NCBI RefSeq assembly: GCF_019457945.1
Contig: NZ_JAHZSU010000001.1
Coordinates: 453,538-517,537 of the forward strand
Direction: 5' to 3'
From: Ornithinimicrobium laminariae
GTDB lineage: Bacteria; Actinomycetota; Actinomycetes; Actinomycetales; Dermatophilaceae
DNA: 64,000 nucleotides
Part shown: positions 18,736 to 29,630 of the stretch, in pieces
How positions within the stretch are numbered: the stretch's first letter is position 1
Layout: each line of letters opens with the position of its first letter
Position numbers and translations under genes: made by a program
The notes under the pieces: generated by a model
The model's database searches: none
What the model was told of the DNA's origin: nothing
What the model saw: only the letters and a program-made list of their open reading frames with translations

Positions 18736-19173
18736 GGCGACGTTCGAATTCCAACCAGGCGGAGCCGCCTCAATCCACGACCGCAACGCGGTGTAGTGGG
18801 CCGGGCTCAACGCCAGTTGAAAAGACGTGCCGAGGTACGAGCACGGGACGCTCAGGCCCTGCTCTAAGGCCGCCCAACGACGAGAGATGCCGCTGGGGTC
18901 GATCCGTTCGGCAACGCCCAAATCGAGATAATTACGCTCCCATAAGGTGACCACACCACTAGGGAGTTGGCGATGCACCAGCAGAGTGCCGTCATACTGC
19001 ACCGTGCCGTCCGTCCATTCGCTCGCGCCTTTTTCTCGGAAGGCGCAGAGCAGCGGAGAGCTCACGTTGGCTTGTGGCTGACCCATCCGCGAGAACGCGT
19101 ACCAGGCAAGCGAAATCAGGATGGTGGCTCCGATGACCGCCATACCTACGAGCACCAACGTTTGCCCGAACAT
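18733..19173 (-). CDS. DUF2550 membrane-anchored protein
   Basis: 146 aa. One N-terminal hydrophobic helix (about residues 4-26) is followed by a soluble domain with the conserved pattern WTDGTVQYDGTLLVHRQL and ERNYLDLGVAERIDPSG. DUF2550 proteins typically follow atpC in actinobacteria, as here (5 bp from the atpC stop). The function is not known to me; the position suggests a link to the ATP synthase or simply shared transcription. The stop codon lies in a short tandem repeat. Confidence 0.88.
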   Translation of the reverse strand: MFGQTLVLVGMAVIGATILISLAWYAFSRMGQPQANVSSPLLCAFREKGASEWTDGTVQYDGTLLVHRQLPSGVVTLWERNYLDLGVAERIDPSGISRRWAALEQGLSVPCSYLGTSFQLALSPAHYTALRSWIEAAPPGWNSNVA

Positions 19174-19178
19174 GGGGC

Positions 19179-19460
19179 TTAGCGACCGACTGCTTCGACC
19201 ATGTCATCTGCGTCGACACGATCGGCAACGATGGTCACCGAGTTGTGGTCGACGGAGAGGAAACCACTGTCGATGGTTGCCTTGTGCTGCTTACCGCCAG
19301 ACTCGATGCGGACGTCGCCGCTCACGAGCACGCCCAGCACTGGGGTGTGACCGGGCAAAATACCCATGTCTCCCTCGATGCTGCGGACGATGACCTTGCT
19401 TGCTGTGCCTTCCCAGACCGTGCGGTCGGCGGCGACTAGCGAGACCTTCAGTTCACTCAT
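19179..19460 (-). CDS. atpC: F1Fo ATP synthase subunit epsilon, short form
   Basis: 93 aa. The N-terminal beta-sandwich is complete (LVAADRTVWEGTASKVIVRSIEGDMGILPGHTPVLG ... ADDMVE), but the C-terminal two-helix regulatory domain present in the 120-140 aa forms is absent. Without those helices, epsilon-type inhibition of ATP hydrolysis is unlikely. It is not adjacent to atpD: an NCS2 permease gene and a hairpin separate them. AGAGGA lies about 11 nt before ATG. DUF2550 follows after 5 bp. Confidence 0.93.
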   Translation of the reverse strand: MSELKVSLVAADRTVWEGTASKVIVRSIEGDMGILPGHTPVLGVLVSGDVRIESGGKQHKATIDSGFLSVDHNSVTIVADRVDADDMVEAVGR

Positions 19461-19501
19461 CTTGTCAATGTCCTCTCGAAAGGGTTAGACGCTTATAGAT
19501 A

Positions 19502-20782
19502 CTACTGGTTCAAAGTGCTGGTCTCGTCACTGACAACCGCACCGGTGGCGCGGTTGATAGCGGTGAGTCCATGGAAGATGATCAATGCTGCGGCGGTGCC
19601 CAAGGCGATGCCTGCAAAACTCAAACTGCCGATTTCCCAAGTGTAGTCAGCGATGCCGATGATCAGCGCTACTGCAGCAGTGCTGAGATTGATTGGGTTG
19701 GCAAAGTCCACCCGGTTCTCCACCCAGATCCGCACGCCCAGCACGCCGATCATGCCGTACAGCACGGTCGCTGCTCCGCCGAGCACCCCGACCGGGACCG
19801 TCTGAATAGCAGCACCAAACATCGGAAAGAAAGCCAACAAGATCGCGACGATGCCGGCCACCCAGTAGGCGGCGGTTGAGTAGACCTTGGTTGCCGCCAT
19901 CACGCCAATGTTCTCCGCGTATGTCGTCGTGCCCGAGCCTCCCCCGCTGCCAGCCAGCGTTGTGGCCAACCCGTCTGCCATCAGTGCCCGGCCCATGTAG
20001 GGATCAAGGTCGTCCCCAGTCATTTGAGCAACCGACTTCACGTGGCCAATGTTCTCGGCCACCAAGACCATGACGACGGGAACGAACAGCCCAACAGTGC
20101 TCAGGTGGAAAGAGGGAGCGGTGAACTCGGGAAGACCAATCAGCGGAGCCGAAGTGATGGCCGAGAAGTCGACCTCCCCCCGGAACGCGGCAAACACATA
20201 GCCGACCACAACGCCGATCAGAATAGAGAGGCGTCCGATGAGGCCTCGGAAGAGCACGCTGGCGAGCAAGATGGCGGCGAGCGTCACCAAGCCCGTCGCT
20301 GGCGCGGCACTGAAGTTGTCTTTGGCTGCGGGCGCAAGGTTGAGACCGATCAACGCAACGATGGCACCAGTCACGATGGGTGGCATCAGCGCCTGAATCC
20401 AGCGGTAGCCAAGGACCTGGACTGCAACGCCAATGGCAAAGAGCGTCAGCCCTGCCATCACGATTCCGCCGAGAGCGCCCCCAGGTCCATATTCGTTTTG
20501 CGCTGCCGCGATGGGCGCCAAGAAGGCGAACGAGGAGCCCAAGTAACTTGGCACCCGGTTGGCGGTCAAAGCCAAGAACAGCAAGGTGCCAACGCCAGAG
20601 AACAGCAGCGTCGTTGAGGGTGGGAAGCCGGTGATCAGTGGGACCAGGAATGTTGCGCCAAACATCGCCACGATGTGTTGAGCACCCACTCCGATGGTGG
20701 GCCCCCACGCCAACCGCTCCCCTGGTCCAACAACTCGACCGGGCTCAACACGGTAGCCATTGCCGTGTAGCGTCCACTTCAT
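19502..20782 (-). CDS. NCS2-family uracil/xanthine permease
   Basis: 426 aa from ATG 20782, chosen because AGGAGCAAGGA stands just upstream; the longer frame to 20845 overlaps the hairpin. The protein is highly hydrophobic with about 12-14 membrane segments. The substrate-binding motifs are seen: AENIGHVKS and the later TTYAENIGVMAATKVYS, each with a conserved Glu, as in UraA. It probably imports uracil with protons. Its place is odd: it interrupts the ATP synthase gene cluster between atpD and atpC, 41 bp from atpC. Some family members carry xanthine or urate, so the substrate is not certain. Confidence 0.9.
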   Translation of the reverse strand: MKWTLHGNGYRVEPGRVVGPGERLAWGPTIGVGAQHIVAMFGATFLVPLITGFPPSTTLLFSGVGTLLFLALTANRVPSYLGSSFAFLAPIAAAQNEYGPGGALGGIVMAGLTLFAIGVAVQVLGYRWIQALMPPIVTGAIVALIGLNLAPAAKDNFSAAPATGLVTLAAILLASVLFRGLIGRLSILIGVVVGYVFAAFRGEVDFSAITSAPLIGLPEFTAPSFHLSTVGLFVPVVMVLVAENIGHVKSVAQMTGDDLDPYMGRALMADGLATTLAGSGGGSGTTTYAENIGVMAATKVYSTAAYWVAGIVAILLAFFPMFGAAIQTVPVGVLGGAATVLYGMIGVLGVRIWVENRVDFANPINLSTAAVALIIGIADYTWEIGSLSFAGIALGTAAALIIFHGLTAINRATGAVVSDETSTLNQ

Positions 20783-20843
20783 TCCTTGCTCCTGATGGGC
20801 TCTAGCCCGATCCCGGGCCGCGGGTACTAAGTGCAGACATGCC

Positions 20844-20885
20844 ACGCGGGCCGGTCCGCCATTGTGGCGACGGACCGGCCCGCGT
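20844..20885 (-). terminator. Strong hairpin after atpD, before the permease gene
   Basis: A perfect GC-rich stem of 14 bp (20845-20858 with 20871-20884, plus an A-T pair outside) around a 12-nt loop, 30 nt after the atpD stop and 62 nt before the permease start. It has no T-run. It may end the atpB-D transcript, or act as an attenuator for the permease. Confidence 0.65.
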
Positions 20886-20914
20886 TGTGCAAAGTCAGAG
20901 TTAGAACTCTGTGA

Positions 20915-22390
<1,476 letters not shown>

Positions 22391-23290
22391 CTACTTGGCG
22401 TCTGCGAGGGCGCTGGCGCCGCCCACGATTTCGCTGATCTCTTGGGTGATCTCGGCCTGACGGGCTTGGTTGGCCAGTCGGGTGTAGGTCTTGATGAGTT
22501 CCTCGGCGTTGTCCGTAGCCGACTTCATCGCGCGCTGGCGTGCTGCCAACTCGGATGCAGCCGCTTGCAGGAGAACGTTGAACATGCGCGCCTTGACGTA
22601 CTTGGGCAGCAGCTGATCCAAAACCTCTTCCGAGCTGGGCTCGAAGTCATACAGCGGGTAGAGCTCATCATCAGAGGGCTCCGCGTTGCCTTCGACAACC
22701 TCAAGCGGCAGCAGGCGAATGACCTGCACCTCCTGGGTCACCATGTTGATGAACTTCGTCGAAACGACGTGCAGTTCATCGACACCGTCTTCGACGGCCC
22801 CGGCAATGAAGTCATCCGTGATGCGCTGGCTGATCTCCTCGGCTGCATCGAACGAAGGAGAGTCGGAGAAGCCTGACCAGGTCCCGGCTGCTTCACGGCG
22901 ACGGAACTTGTAGAACTGCTCGGCCTTGCGCCCCACCAGGTAGGGCACGACCTCACGGCCGGACTGCTCCAGGTGCTCACGCAACTGCTCGCTGCGCTTC
23001 ATCACGTTGGCCGAGTAGGCACCAGCCATGCCTCGGTCACTCGAGATGATCACCAAGCCAGCCCGCACGGGCTTGTCACGCTCGGTCGTCAACGGGTGGT
23101 CGACGTCGGCAAACGTGGCAACAGCCGAGACTGCCTTCGTGATGGCCTCCGCATACGGCGTCGTCTCAACGACACGGGCACGGGCCTTGACCACGCGAGA
23201 CGCGGCGATGAGTTCCATCGCACGCGTGATCTTCTTCATCGACTTAATGGACCGGGTGCGTTGGCGGTACTCGCGCTGCTGCGCTCCCAT
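22391..23290 (-). CDS. atpG: F1Fo ATP synthase subunit gamma
   Basis: 299 aa rotor shaft. The N-terminal helix [32 protein letters not shown] and the C-terminal helix [43 protein letters not shown] form the coiled coil. Middle motif [14 protein letters not shown] is typical. It lies 79 bp after atpA and 15 bp before atpD. Confidence 0.97.
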   Translation of the reverse strand: MGAQQREYRQRTRSIKSMKKITRAMELIAASRVVKARARVVETTPYAEAITKAVSAVATFADVDHPLTTERDKPVRAGLVIISSDRGMAGAYSANVMKRSEQLREHLEQSGREVVPYLVGRKAEQFYKFRRREAAGTWSGFSDSPSFDAAEEISQRITDDFIAGAVEDGVDELHVVSTKFINMVTQEVQVIRLLPLEVVEGNAEPSDDELYPLYDFEPSSEEVLDQLLPKYVKARMFNVLLQAAASELAARQRAMKSATDNAEELIKTYTRLANQARQAEITQEISEIVGGASALADAK

Positions 23291-23369
23291 ATCTCTCCTT
23301 AACGTTCCGCGTTATAACAGATCAAGCCTCCCGAGTGTGGCCTACTGAACAGGCCACACTCGGTCGCGA

Positions 23370-25004
23370 CTAGCGCTTCTGGCTCTTGATCTGCTCCTGG
23401 TCCATCTCATCGTTCGGCTCGACGTCGTCGTCAACCGGAACCGGGCCGGTGCCGTCGTCCGTCGGCTTGAACTCTTGCTTGAAAGCCTTCATGGCGTCTT
23501 CAAGGGCAGCAATGGTGTCGTCACCAAGCTTCTTCGTCTCGCGAATGCCGTCGAGGAGACCCGACTGCTCGCGGTGCATGTAGTCCACGAACTCGGTCTC
23601 GAAGCGGCGAATGTCCTGGGTCGGAACCGAGTCCAACTCGCCAGTCGTGCCGGCCCAGATCAGCGCGACCTGCACCTCAACGGGAATCGGCGACGCCTGT
23701 GGCTGCTTCAGCAACTCAACCATGCGAGCACCGCGCTCCAACTGAGCGCGCGAGGCGGCGTCCAAGTCAGAAGCGAACATGGCGAACGCTTCCATCTCAC
23801 GGAACTGAGCCAAGTCGACCTTCAAACGGCCTGCAACCGACTTCATCGCCTTGATCTGAGCCGCACCACCAACACGCGAAACGGAGATACCCACGTCGAT
23901 AGCCGGACGGACGTTCGCGTTGAACAGGTCAGCCTGCAAGTAGATCTGGCCGTCGGTGATCGAGATGACGTTGGTCGGGATGAACGCTGAAACGTCTCCG
24001 GCCTTGGTCTCAATGATCGGCAAACCGGTCATCGAGCCAGCGCCCAACTCATCCGACAGCTTGGCGCAACGCTCAAGCAGACGAGAGTGCAAGTAGAAAA
24101 CGTCACCGGGGTATGCCTCGCGGCCCGGCGGACGACGCAGCAATAGCGACACGGCGCGGTATGCGTCGGCCTGCTTGGAGAGGTCATCGAACACGATCAA
24201 GACGTGCTTGCCCTGGTACATCCAGTGCTGGCCGATGGCCGAGCCGGTGTAGGGGGCGAGGTACTTGAAGCCAGCAGAGTTGGAGGCAGGAGCGGCAACG
24301 ATCGTGGTGTAGTCCAGCGCGCCAGCCTCTTCCAGCGTGCCGCGCACGCCAGCGATGGTGGAGCCCTTCTGACCGATAGCCACGTAGATGCAGCGAACCT
24401 GTTTGTCCGGGTCACCGGACTCCCAGTTGGCCTTCTGGTTCAGGATGGTGTCGACAGCGACCGTGGTCTTACCGGTCTGGCGGTCACCAATGATGAGCTG
24501 GCGCTGGCCACGGCCGACCGGGATCATCGCGTCAATCGACTTGATACCCGTCTGCAGGGGCTCGTGCACTGACTTGCGCTCAACAACCGAGGGAGCCTGC
24601 AGTTCGAGGGCGCGACGGCCTTCGGACTCAACCTCACCCAGGCCATCGATTGGGTTACCCAGCGGGTCAACCACACGGCCGAGGTAGCCATCGCCGACTG
24701 GCACGGACAGGACCTCTTTGGTGCGGCGGACTTCCTGGCCCTCATCGATCCCGGCGAATTCACCCAAGATGACGACACCGATTTCGTGTGCGTCCAGGTT
24801 GAGCGCAAGGCCCAATGTGCCGTCTTCGAACTCCAAGAGTTCGTTAGTCATGGCCGAAGGAAGACCCTCAACGTGCGCGATGCCGTCACCGGCGTCAACC
24901 ACGCGACCGACCTCTTCGCGAGAGGCGGCGCCAGGCTGGTAGGACTGAACAAAGTTGTCCAGTGCGTCGCGGATCTCCTCCGGACGGATCGTCAGCTCCG
25001 TCAT
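23370..25004 (-). CDS. atpA: F1Fo ATP synthase subunit alpha
   Basis: 544 aa from ATG 25004; GAGGAGA directly upstream marks this start and rules out the longer frame to 25178. Regulatory nucleotide site P-loop GDRQTGKT is at 173-180. [40 protein letters not shown] and the [11 protein letters not shown] region are conserved. The C-terminus has an extra acidic, Pro-rich tail of about 30 residues ([18 protein letters not shown]), which resembles actinobacterial alpha subunits with C-terminal extensions that limit ATP hydrolysis in mycobacteria; that role here is inference. Confidence 0.98.
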   Translation of the reverse strand: MTELTIRPEEIRDALDNFVQSYQPGAASREEVGRVVDAGDGIAHVEGLPSAMTNELLEFEDGTLGLALNLDAHEIGVVILGEFAGIDEGQEVRRTKEVLSVPVGDGYLGRVVDPLGNPIDGLGEVESEGRRALELQAPSVVERKSVHEPLQTGIKSIDAMIPVGRGQRQLIIGDRQTGKTTVAVDTILNQKANWESGDPDKQVRCIYVAIGQKGSTIAGVRGTLEEAGALDYTTIVAAPASNSAGFKYLAPYTGSAIGQHWMYQGKHVLIVFDDLSKQADAYRAVSLLLRRPPGREAYPGDVFYLHSRLLERCAKLSDELGAGSMTGLPIIETKAGDVSAFIPTNVISITDGQIYLQADLFNANVRPAIDVGISVSRVGGAAQIKAMKSVAGRLKVDLAQFREMEAFAMFASDLDAASRAQLERGARMVELLKQPQASPIPVEVQVALIWAGTTGELDSVPTQDIRRFETEFVDYMHREQSGLLDGIRETKKLGDDTIAALEDAMKAFKQEFKPTDDGTGPVPVDDDVEPNDEMDQEQIKSQKR

Positions 25005-25071
25005 TCTCTTCTCCTCAAGTGTGCCCCGGTTCGCTGGGGCATGTGCGTAGCTATGTGGTCGGGTGGTGCGC

Positions 25072-25881
25072 TCAGCTGGTGAGACGACGGCGTGCGTCGT
25101 CCAGCCTGCTGCTGATCGTGCCTTCGATGATCTCGTCGCCGATCTCAACGCGAAGGCCACCAATGACCTCGGGATCAATCACGACATTCACGTGAACCTG
25201 CTTGCCGTACTGCGCAACCAGGGCCTTTTCGAGCCGGTCCAGTTGCGCCTCGCTCAGCGCGTCAGCCGTCGTGACGATTGCCGTCACTTCGTCCAGGCGC
25301 GTCGCAGCGATTTGCAGGTAGTCCCGAATCTCGGAGTCGAAACGCCCGAAAGACGTCACGGCTAAAGTCGCCAGTCGCACCGTTTCCGGCGCAGCCTTGT
25401 CGGACAGCAGCTTTTGCATCAGCGCAGTCTTTGCCGAGGCCGGGGCCTTCGGGTCCGACATAGCTGCAAGCAGTTCGTCCTGGCCAGCGACGATGCGCTC
25501 GAAGCGGAACAGCTCGTCCTCAACGGTGCGCAGACGTCCAGCCTGCTGAGCATGAGCCAACACGGACTCGACACCCAAGGCAGTCATGGCAGCCGGCAAA
25601 TCAGCGTCGACCGTCCAACGCTGTGCGGCGACCGCGCGAGCGACCTCCAACGCGCTGTCCCCAATGCGACCTGCAAACAGACGGTCAATCAACTTGCCAC
25701 GATCGCGGCCTTCACGCGTTGGGTCGGCCAGGTTGCGGCGCAAAACGCCAGAGCCTCGCACAACGCTGGAGACAGCCAAGAGGTCTTCTCCTAGACGCGC
25801 AGCGTCCACCGAAGGGCCACCCAAGACTGAGTTCAGCGACTCCCGAGCGTTCTTCAACGCAATTTGCGAGGGCCCGCGCAT
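25072..25881 (-). CDS. atpH: F1Fo ATP synthase subunit delta
   Basis: 269 aa, the long delta form usual in actinobacteria outside mycobacteria (about 270). It joins F1 to the peripheral stalk. The conserved C-terminal [35 protein letters not shown] is present. The start overlaps the atpF stop as TGATG, implying coupled translation. Confidence 0.96.
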   Translation of the reverse strand: MRGPSQIALKNARESLNSVLGGPSVDAARLGEDLLAVSSVVRGSGVLRRNLADPTREGRDRGKLIDRLFAGRIGDSALEVARAVAAQRWTVDADLPAAMTALGVESVLAHAQQAGRLRTVEDELFRFERIVAGQDELLAAMSDPKAPASAKTALMQKLLSDKAAPETVRLATLAVTSFGRFDSEIRDYLQIAATRLDEVTAIVTTADALSEAQLDRLEKALVAQYGKQVHVNVVIDPEVIGGLRVEIGDEIIEGTISSRLDDARRRLTS

Positions 25882-26477
25882 CAGGACTCCTGACCGGTTG
25901 CGACCTGGTCGCCCTTGACCGAGCCGTTTTCCAGCTCAGCCAGAAACCGGTCAACAACGCCGCTGCTGCGAGTCTGGTCGTTCAGCGACTCACCGACGAT
26001 GCGGCTGGCCAGATCAGTTGAGATCGCGCCAACTTCACCGCGAAGCGAAACCATGGCCTGCTTGCGCTCAGCATCAATCTGCTTGTGCGCTGTCTCGGTG
26101 ATCCGGTCGGCTTCGTCCTTGGCCTGCTGACGCAAGTCAGCGATGATCGCAGCGCCCTGCTCCTTGGCGTCCTCGCGAATGCGAGCCGCCTCGTCGCGAG
26201 CCTCTGCCAACTGGTCAACGTACTTCTGGCGGGCTGCTTCGGCCTCGGCTTGGGCCTGCTCCGCCTCTTCCATGCCGCCTTCAATGGCTGCGGTGCGCTC
26301 CGCGTAGGCCTTCTCTAGGTTGGGAACGACCTTGGTGGCCACAACCCAGTAGAGAATGCCGAACGAGATAATACCGAAGACCAGTTCCGGCCAATACGGA
26401 AGAATCGGAAGCGCTTCTGCCTCCGGGTCTGCCATTGGCAGGCTGAGGGCAGTAAGGGTGTCAGCAATGTGCTGCAC
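25881..26477 (-). CDS. atpF: F1Fo ATP synthase subunit b
   Basis: 198 aa peripheral stalk subunit. One membrane helix (about residues 29-48, LVFGIISFGILYWVVATKVV) is followed by a long Ala/Glu/Arg-rich amphipathic helix (about 55-170) that dimerises. Stop codon overlaps the atpH start. 70 bp separate it from atpE. Confidence 0.96.
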   Translation of the reverse strand: MQHIADTLTALSLPMADPEAEALPILPYWPELVFGIISFGILYWVVATKVVPNLEKAYAERTAAIEGGMEEAEQAQAEAEAARQKYVDQLAEARDEAARIREDAKEQGAAIIADLRQQAKDEADRITETAHKQIDAERKQAMVSLRGEVGAISTDLASRIVGESLNDQTRSSGVVDRFLAELENGSVKGDQVATGQES

Positions 26478-26547
26478 GGTTTCTCCTTACGGTTGGCGTC
26501 TGCTCATCAACGCCGAGTTCAATCGGCTGAATGAATCCGACTAGTTG

Positions 26548-26748
26548 TCAGAGGAAGAAGAGCACCAGGCCGAAGATCGCGAGTGCCTCAGCAAGCGCGA
26601 AGCCAAGAATGGCGATCGGGCGGAGCAGGTTGCCAGCCTCGGGCTGACGAGCAACACCGTTGATGTAGGCGGCGAAGATCAGACCCACGGCGATGGCGGG
26701 ACCGATGGTCGACAGGCCGTAGCCGATGAGGGTGATGTTACCTTCCAC
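26548..26748 (-). CDS. atpE: F1Fo ATP synthase subunit c
   Basis: 66 aa hairpin of two membrane helices. The ion-binding residue is E54 in the second helix ([15 protein letters not shown]), and the polar loop R34-Q-P36 contacts gamma and epsilon. No sodium-type ligand set is seen, so it is probably a proton ring. The gene is the shortest of the atp cluster and has an AGGTAA-type purine stretch upstream. Confidence 0.97.
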   Translation of the reverse strand: MEGNITLIGYGLSTIGPAIAVGLIFAAYINGVARQPEAGNLLRPIAILGFALAEALAIFGLVLFFL

Positions 26749-26836
26749 GTCACTTCTCTTTCTGTGTAGTGAACCAAACGACGTTGGGCCGTTTGGGGGT
26801 GCGAATTCTATTCAGTTGTGGTCTGGGGTCAACGAC

Positions 26837-27655
26837 TTAGTGCTCGTCAACAAGTGCGCCGCCGATGTAGCTAGCAGCGAGTAACACGAAGACATAGGCC
26901 TGCAAGAACTGGACCAGTGCTTCGAAGATTGTCATCAAGAAGGCCAGGATCCACGTTGGCAGCGCGACGATAGACAGCAGGCCACCCTGCATCAGCAACT
27001 CGTAGCCACCAACGATGAAGACGACTAGCAGCATGTGCCCGGCAAACATGTTTCCGAACAGTCGCAGCGCCAGGGTTAGCGGACGAGTGATGAAGAAGGT
27101 CATCAACTCAAGAACGAAGATGGCCGGGATCATGGCCTTAGGCAAACCCGAGGGGACCATGAAGGCGAAGTAGCCACCGAGGCCGTGCTTCTGAATGCCG
27201 ACCCAGTGGTAGACCACATAGACGATCAGCGTCAGGGCAATCGGGAAGCCGACTCGGGCCATCGTGGGCATCTGCACCGGCGGGATGATGCCCATCCAGT
27301 TGTTCAGCAGGATCAAGATGAAGAGGCTGAAGAGCAACGGCACAAACCGCATGAACTCTTTGCTGCCGATCATGTCGCGAGCAACACCGTTGCGCACAAA
27401 GTCATAGACCTGCTCGGTGTAGTACTGACCCTTGCTAGGGACCACAGCAGCCTTGCTGGTTGTGGCCAAAAGCCACCAGGCCAGCAGGCCAACAGTGATG
27501 GCCATGACCACCATGGGGCGAGTAATCGCCAGCGTGGTCTCCATGCCGAAGAAGTCGACGGTGCCGAACTTGACGAGTGGTTGCCAGAAGAGGCTGGGCT
27601 CCGGGGGGAAGTGCTCTTCTTCTGCCAATGGCAGAAGGACCGAAGTCACGTTCAC
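26837..27655 (-). CDS. atpB: F1Fo ATP synthase subunit a
   Basis: 272 aa from a GTG at 27655, chosen because AAGGAG stands 5 nt before it; the open frame to 27721 has no such signal. Five to six membrane helices are present. The essential Arg is R198 in LALRLFGNMFAGH. The C-terminus has the conserved Q in ALVQFLQAYVFVLL. The protein forms the proton half-channels against the c-ring. Confidence 0.96.
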   Translation of the reverse strand: MNVTSVLLPLAEEEHFPPEPSLFWQPLVKFGTVDFFGMETTLAITRPMVVMAITVGLLAWWLLATTSKAAVVPSKGQYYTEQVYDFVRNGVARDMIGSKEFMRFVPLLFSLFILILLNNWMGIIPPVQMPTMARVGFPIALTLIVYVVYHWVGIQKHGLGGYFAFMVPSGLPKAMIPAIFVLELMTFFITRPLTLALRLFGNMFAGHMLLVVFIVGGYELLMQGGLLSIVALPTWILAFLMTIFEALVQFLQAYVFVLLAASYIGGALVDEH

Positions 27656-27730
27656 TGGATCTCCTTGGTCGAAAAGGCGTCGGCGATCTGGGCGTCCCGG
27701 CTGCTCGCAAACAAGGAGCATCCGGGGAAG

Positions 27731-27979
27731 TCACTGTGAACCATACCGGAGCCAGATGACGTAAATCGACATAGTCATTCCCGCCATGATGCCCACGGGC
27801 ACCAGGAAGGAGGTTCCGAGCCACCAATCGAGGAGGAATCCCAAGCCGCCGAAGGTGATCGGACCGGACAACAGGTATGCGATGACCGACGTGGCTAGGT
27901 GGCTATCGGCTGCCGTTCCGGTGGTGTCATGGCTGGGCGGCAAAGGGCTCTTTTTGGGCCGCTGCGGCTCTTGAGTCAT
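27731..27979 (-). CDS. AtpZ/AtpI-family small membrane protein
   Basis: 82 aa. A soluble Pro-rich start precedes two membrane helices (about 28-49 and 57-77), with the family motif GLGFLLDWWLGTS between them. Proteins of this type assist c-ring assembly or form Ca/Mg channels; the exact role in actinobacteria is not settled. The start overlaps the stop of the upstream membrane protein gene by 4 bp (ATGA). Confidence 0.85.
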   Translation of the reverse strand: MTQEPQRPKKSPLPPSHDTTGTAADSHLATSVIAYLLSGPITFGGLGFLLDWWLGTSFLVPVGIMAGMTMSIYVIWLRYGSQ

Positions 27980-28422
27980 ACGTCTTCACGTCCTTCGTCG
28001 CCCGGTAGAGCGACATCGATGGCCACCATCCGGGCCCTCAGAAAGGCCCAGACTTGACCGATTTGGTAAGCCAAGCCAGCGATGAGCAACCCGAATGCTG
28101 CGGCTCTGACATTGATCCATGACATTTCGCGCATCACGAGAACAGCGCTGACCAGTAACAATAGTTGGACCAAGAAGAGGGCCAGAGCGCCCGCAATCTC
28201 GATGCCCGGCAGATGCTCCAAGACCAGCGAGATCGCCCACGTCCCGGCGAGAAAGGCGACAACTGCCACCAGCCCACCAAGCAGCGCGCCGGTGCCGGCA
28301 GCGCCATCGACGGCAATATAGCCAACGCCAGCACAGAGAACCGCGGCCACGAGACTCAGTCCGCCGCCGTACTTTTGCATCGCATTCACGGTGGTTTGTC
28401 CCAGCCGGGCCTGCCCACTCAC
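27976..28422 (-). CDS. AtpI-like four-helix membrane protein, first gene of the atp operon
   Basis: 148 aa from a GTG start, with GGGGGA close upstream. Four hydrophobic segments are seen (about 21-39, 44-66, 75-96, 107-129). Sequence conservation is low, as is usual for ATP synthase protein I. It overlaps the AtpZ-type gene by 4 bp. The pair heads the atpB-E-F-H-A-G-D series. Confidence 0.75.
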   Translation of the reverse strand: MSGQARLGQTTVNAMQKYGGGLSLVAAVLCAGVGYIAVDGAAGTGALLGGLVAVVAFLAGTWAISLVLEHLPGIEIAGALALFLVQLLLLVSAVLVMREMSWINVRAAAFGLLIAGLAYQIGQVWAFLRARMVAIDVALPGDEGREDV

Positions 28423-28486
28423 GCGGTCCCCCAGCTGGCGTCGGCTGGCTCCCGGAAGCTACCGAAGAGATGGCTTGTGAAAAGAA

Positions 28487-29593
28487 TCACAAGGCCTCCT
28501 CTGTGCTCGGACTGTGCCATGGGCGCCATGTCAAGGTGGCAACCAAAACCAGCCCGATAGCCAATCCGAGAGTCGCGTAAACAGCCGGGAGATAGGCGTA
28601 GGAGACCGCTCCAGCCGCGATCACGGCAGACCATAGATAGAGCAGGCTCACAGCACGTCGATGGCTGTGCCCAATGGCCAACATTTGGTGGTGCAGGTGC
28701 GAGGCGTCTGGCTTCCAAAACCCATCCCCACGCCGGGTGCGCCGGATCACCGCCAACACGATGTCGAGAAGGGGCAAAGCCAAAATTGCGACCGGCAAAA
28801 TGATGGGCAGAATGAAGGCCGTCACCGTCGAGGTTGTTGCCACCGAAGAGCTCGGGTCGACACTGCCGGTCATCGAGATGGTTGCCGCCGACAGCAAAAG
28901 GCCGAGCAGCAGCGCACCGGCGTCTCCCATAAACAGTCGCGCCGGGTGGAAGTTGTGCGGCAGAAAGCCGATGCAGCAGCCCATGATCGCCGCCGTGATC
29001 AGTGTCGCCGTTGAAAAAACGTTAGGCGGGTCGAAGTCGCGACTGACGACATACGTCCAGGAAAAGAAGGTGCCGGCCGAGATTAAGACGATGCCTGCAG
29101 CAAGGCCATCAAGGCCATCAACGAAGTTCACGGCGTTAGTGGTGAAGACGACGATCAAAATCGTCAACACCACCAGGACAGCTTCGGGCAGGATCGTCAC
29201 GCCAAACAGCGGCAGGCTCAAGAGCCGGACACCGAAGAAGGCCATCACCCCCCCGGCCAGCACCTGCCCGGCTAACTTCGTTGACCAGTCCAAGTCCCGG
29301 ACGTCGTCCAGTGCCCCTAGGGCAGTGATGATGACGGCGGCAATCAGAACGCCATAAATCTCGTTGGTCTCAAACAGTTGCCCCAAGAACGGCAGCTGGG
29401 TGGCCAACAGCACTGCCGAAGCGAAGCCGATCAGCATCCCGACGCCTCCCATTCGCGGCGTCGGCACGGAGTGGACGTCGCGAGCACGCACGGGTGTCAC
29501 CGCGCCCACCTTTTGAGCCCACAACCGAACGATCGTGGTGCCCACATACGTGAAGATGGCCGCGGTGAGCAGGATCAACAGATACTCACGCAC
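28487..29593 (-). CDS. WecA/TagO-type polyprenyl-phosphate sugar-phosphate transferase
   Basis: 368 aa, about ten membrane helices. Family motifs are HSVPTPRMGG near residue 41-50, the Mg-binding D96-D97 in GALDDVRD, NFVDGLDGLAAG, the catalytic-site FMGDAGALLLG, and HLHHQML with a further His pair in GHSHRR. It transfers HexNAc-1-phosphate to undecaprenyl or decaprenyl phosphate to start a cell-wall polymer such as arabinogalactan linker or teichoic acid. It follows glyA by 37 bp and precedes the atp operon by 64 bp. Confidence 0.92.
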   Translation of the reverse strand: MREYLLILLTAAIFTYVGTTIVRLWAQKVGAVTPVRARDVHSVPTPRMGGVGMLIGFASAVLLATQLPFLGQLFETNEIYGVLIAAVIITALGALDDVRDLDWSTKLAGQVLAGGVMAFFGVRLLSLPLFGVTILPEAVLVVLTILIVVFTTNAVNFVDGLDGLAAGIVLISAGTFFSWTYVVSRDFDPPNVFSTATLITAAIMGCCIGFLPHNFHPARLFMGDAGALLLGLLLSAATISMTGSVDPSSSVATTSTVTAFILPIILPVAILALPLLDIVLAVIRRTRRGDGFWKPDASHLHHQMLAIGHSHRRAVSLLYLWSAVIAAGAVSYAYLPAVYATLGLAIGLVLVATLTWRPWHSPSTEEAL

Positions 29594-29630
29594 GGCTCAC
29601 CTCACAATTATGTCGGGCCAGCAAAACGCC

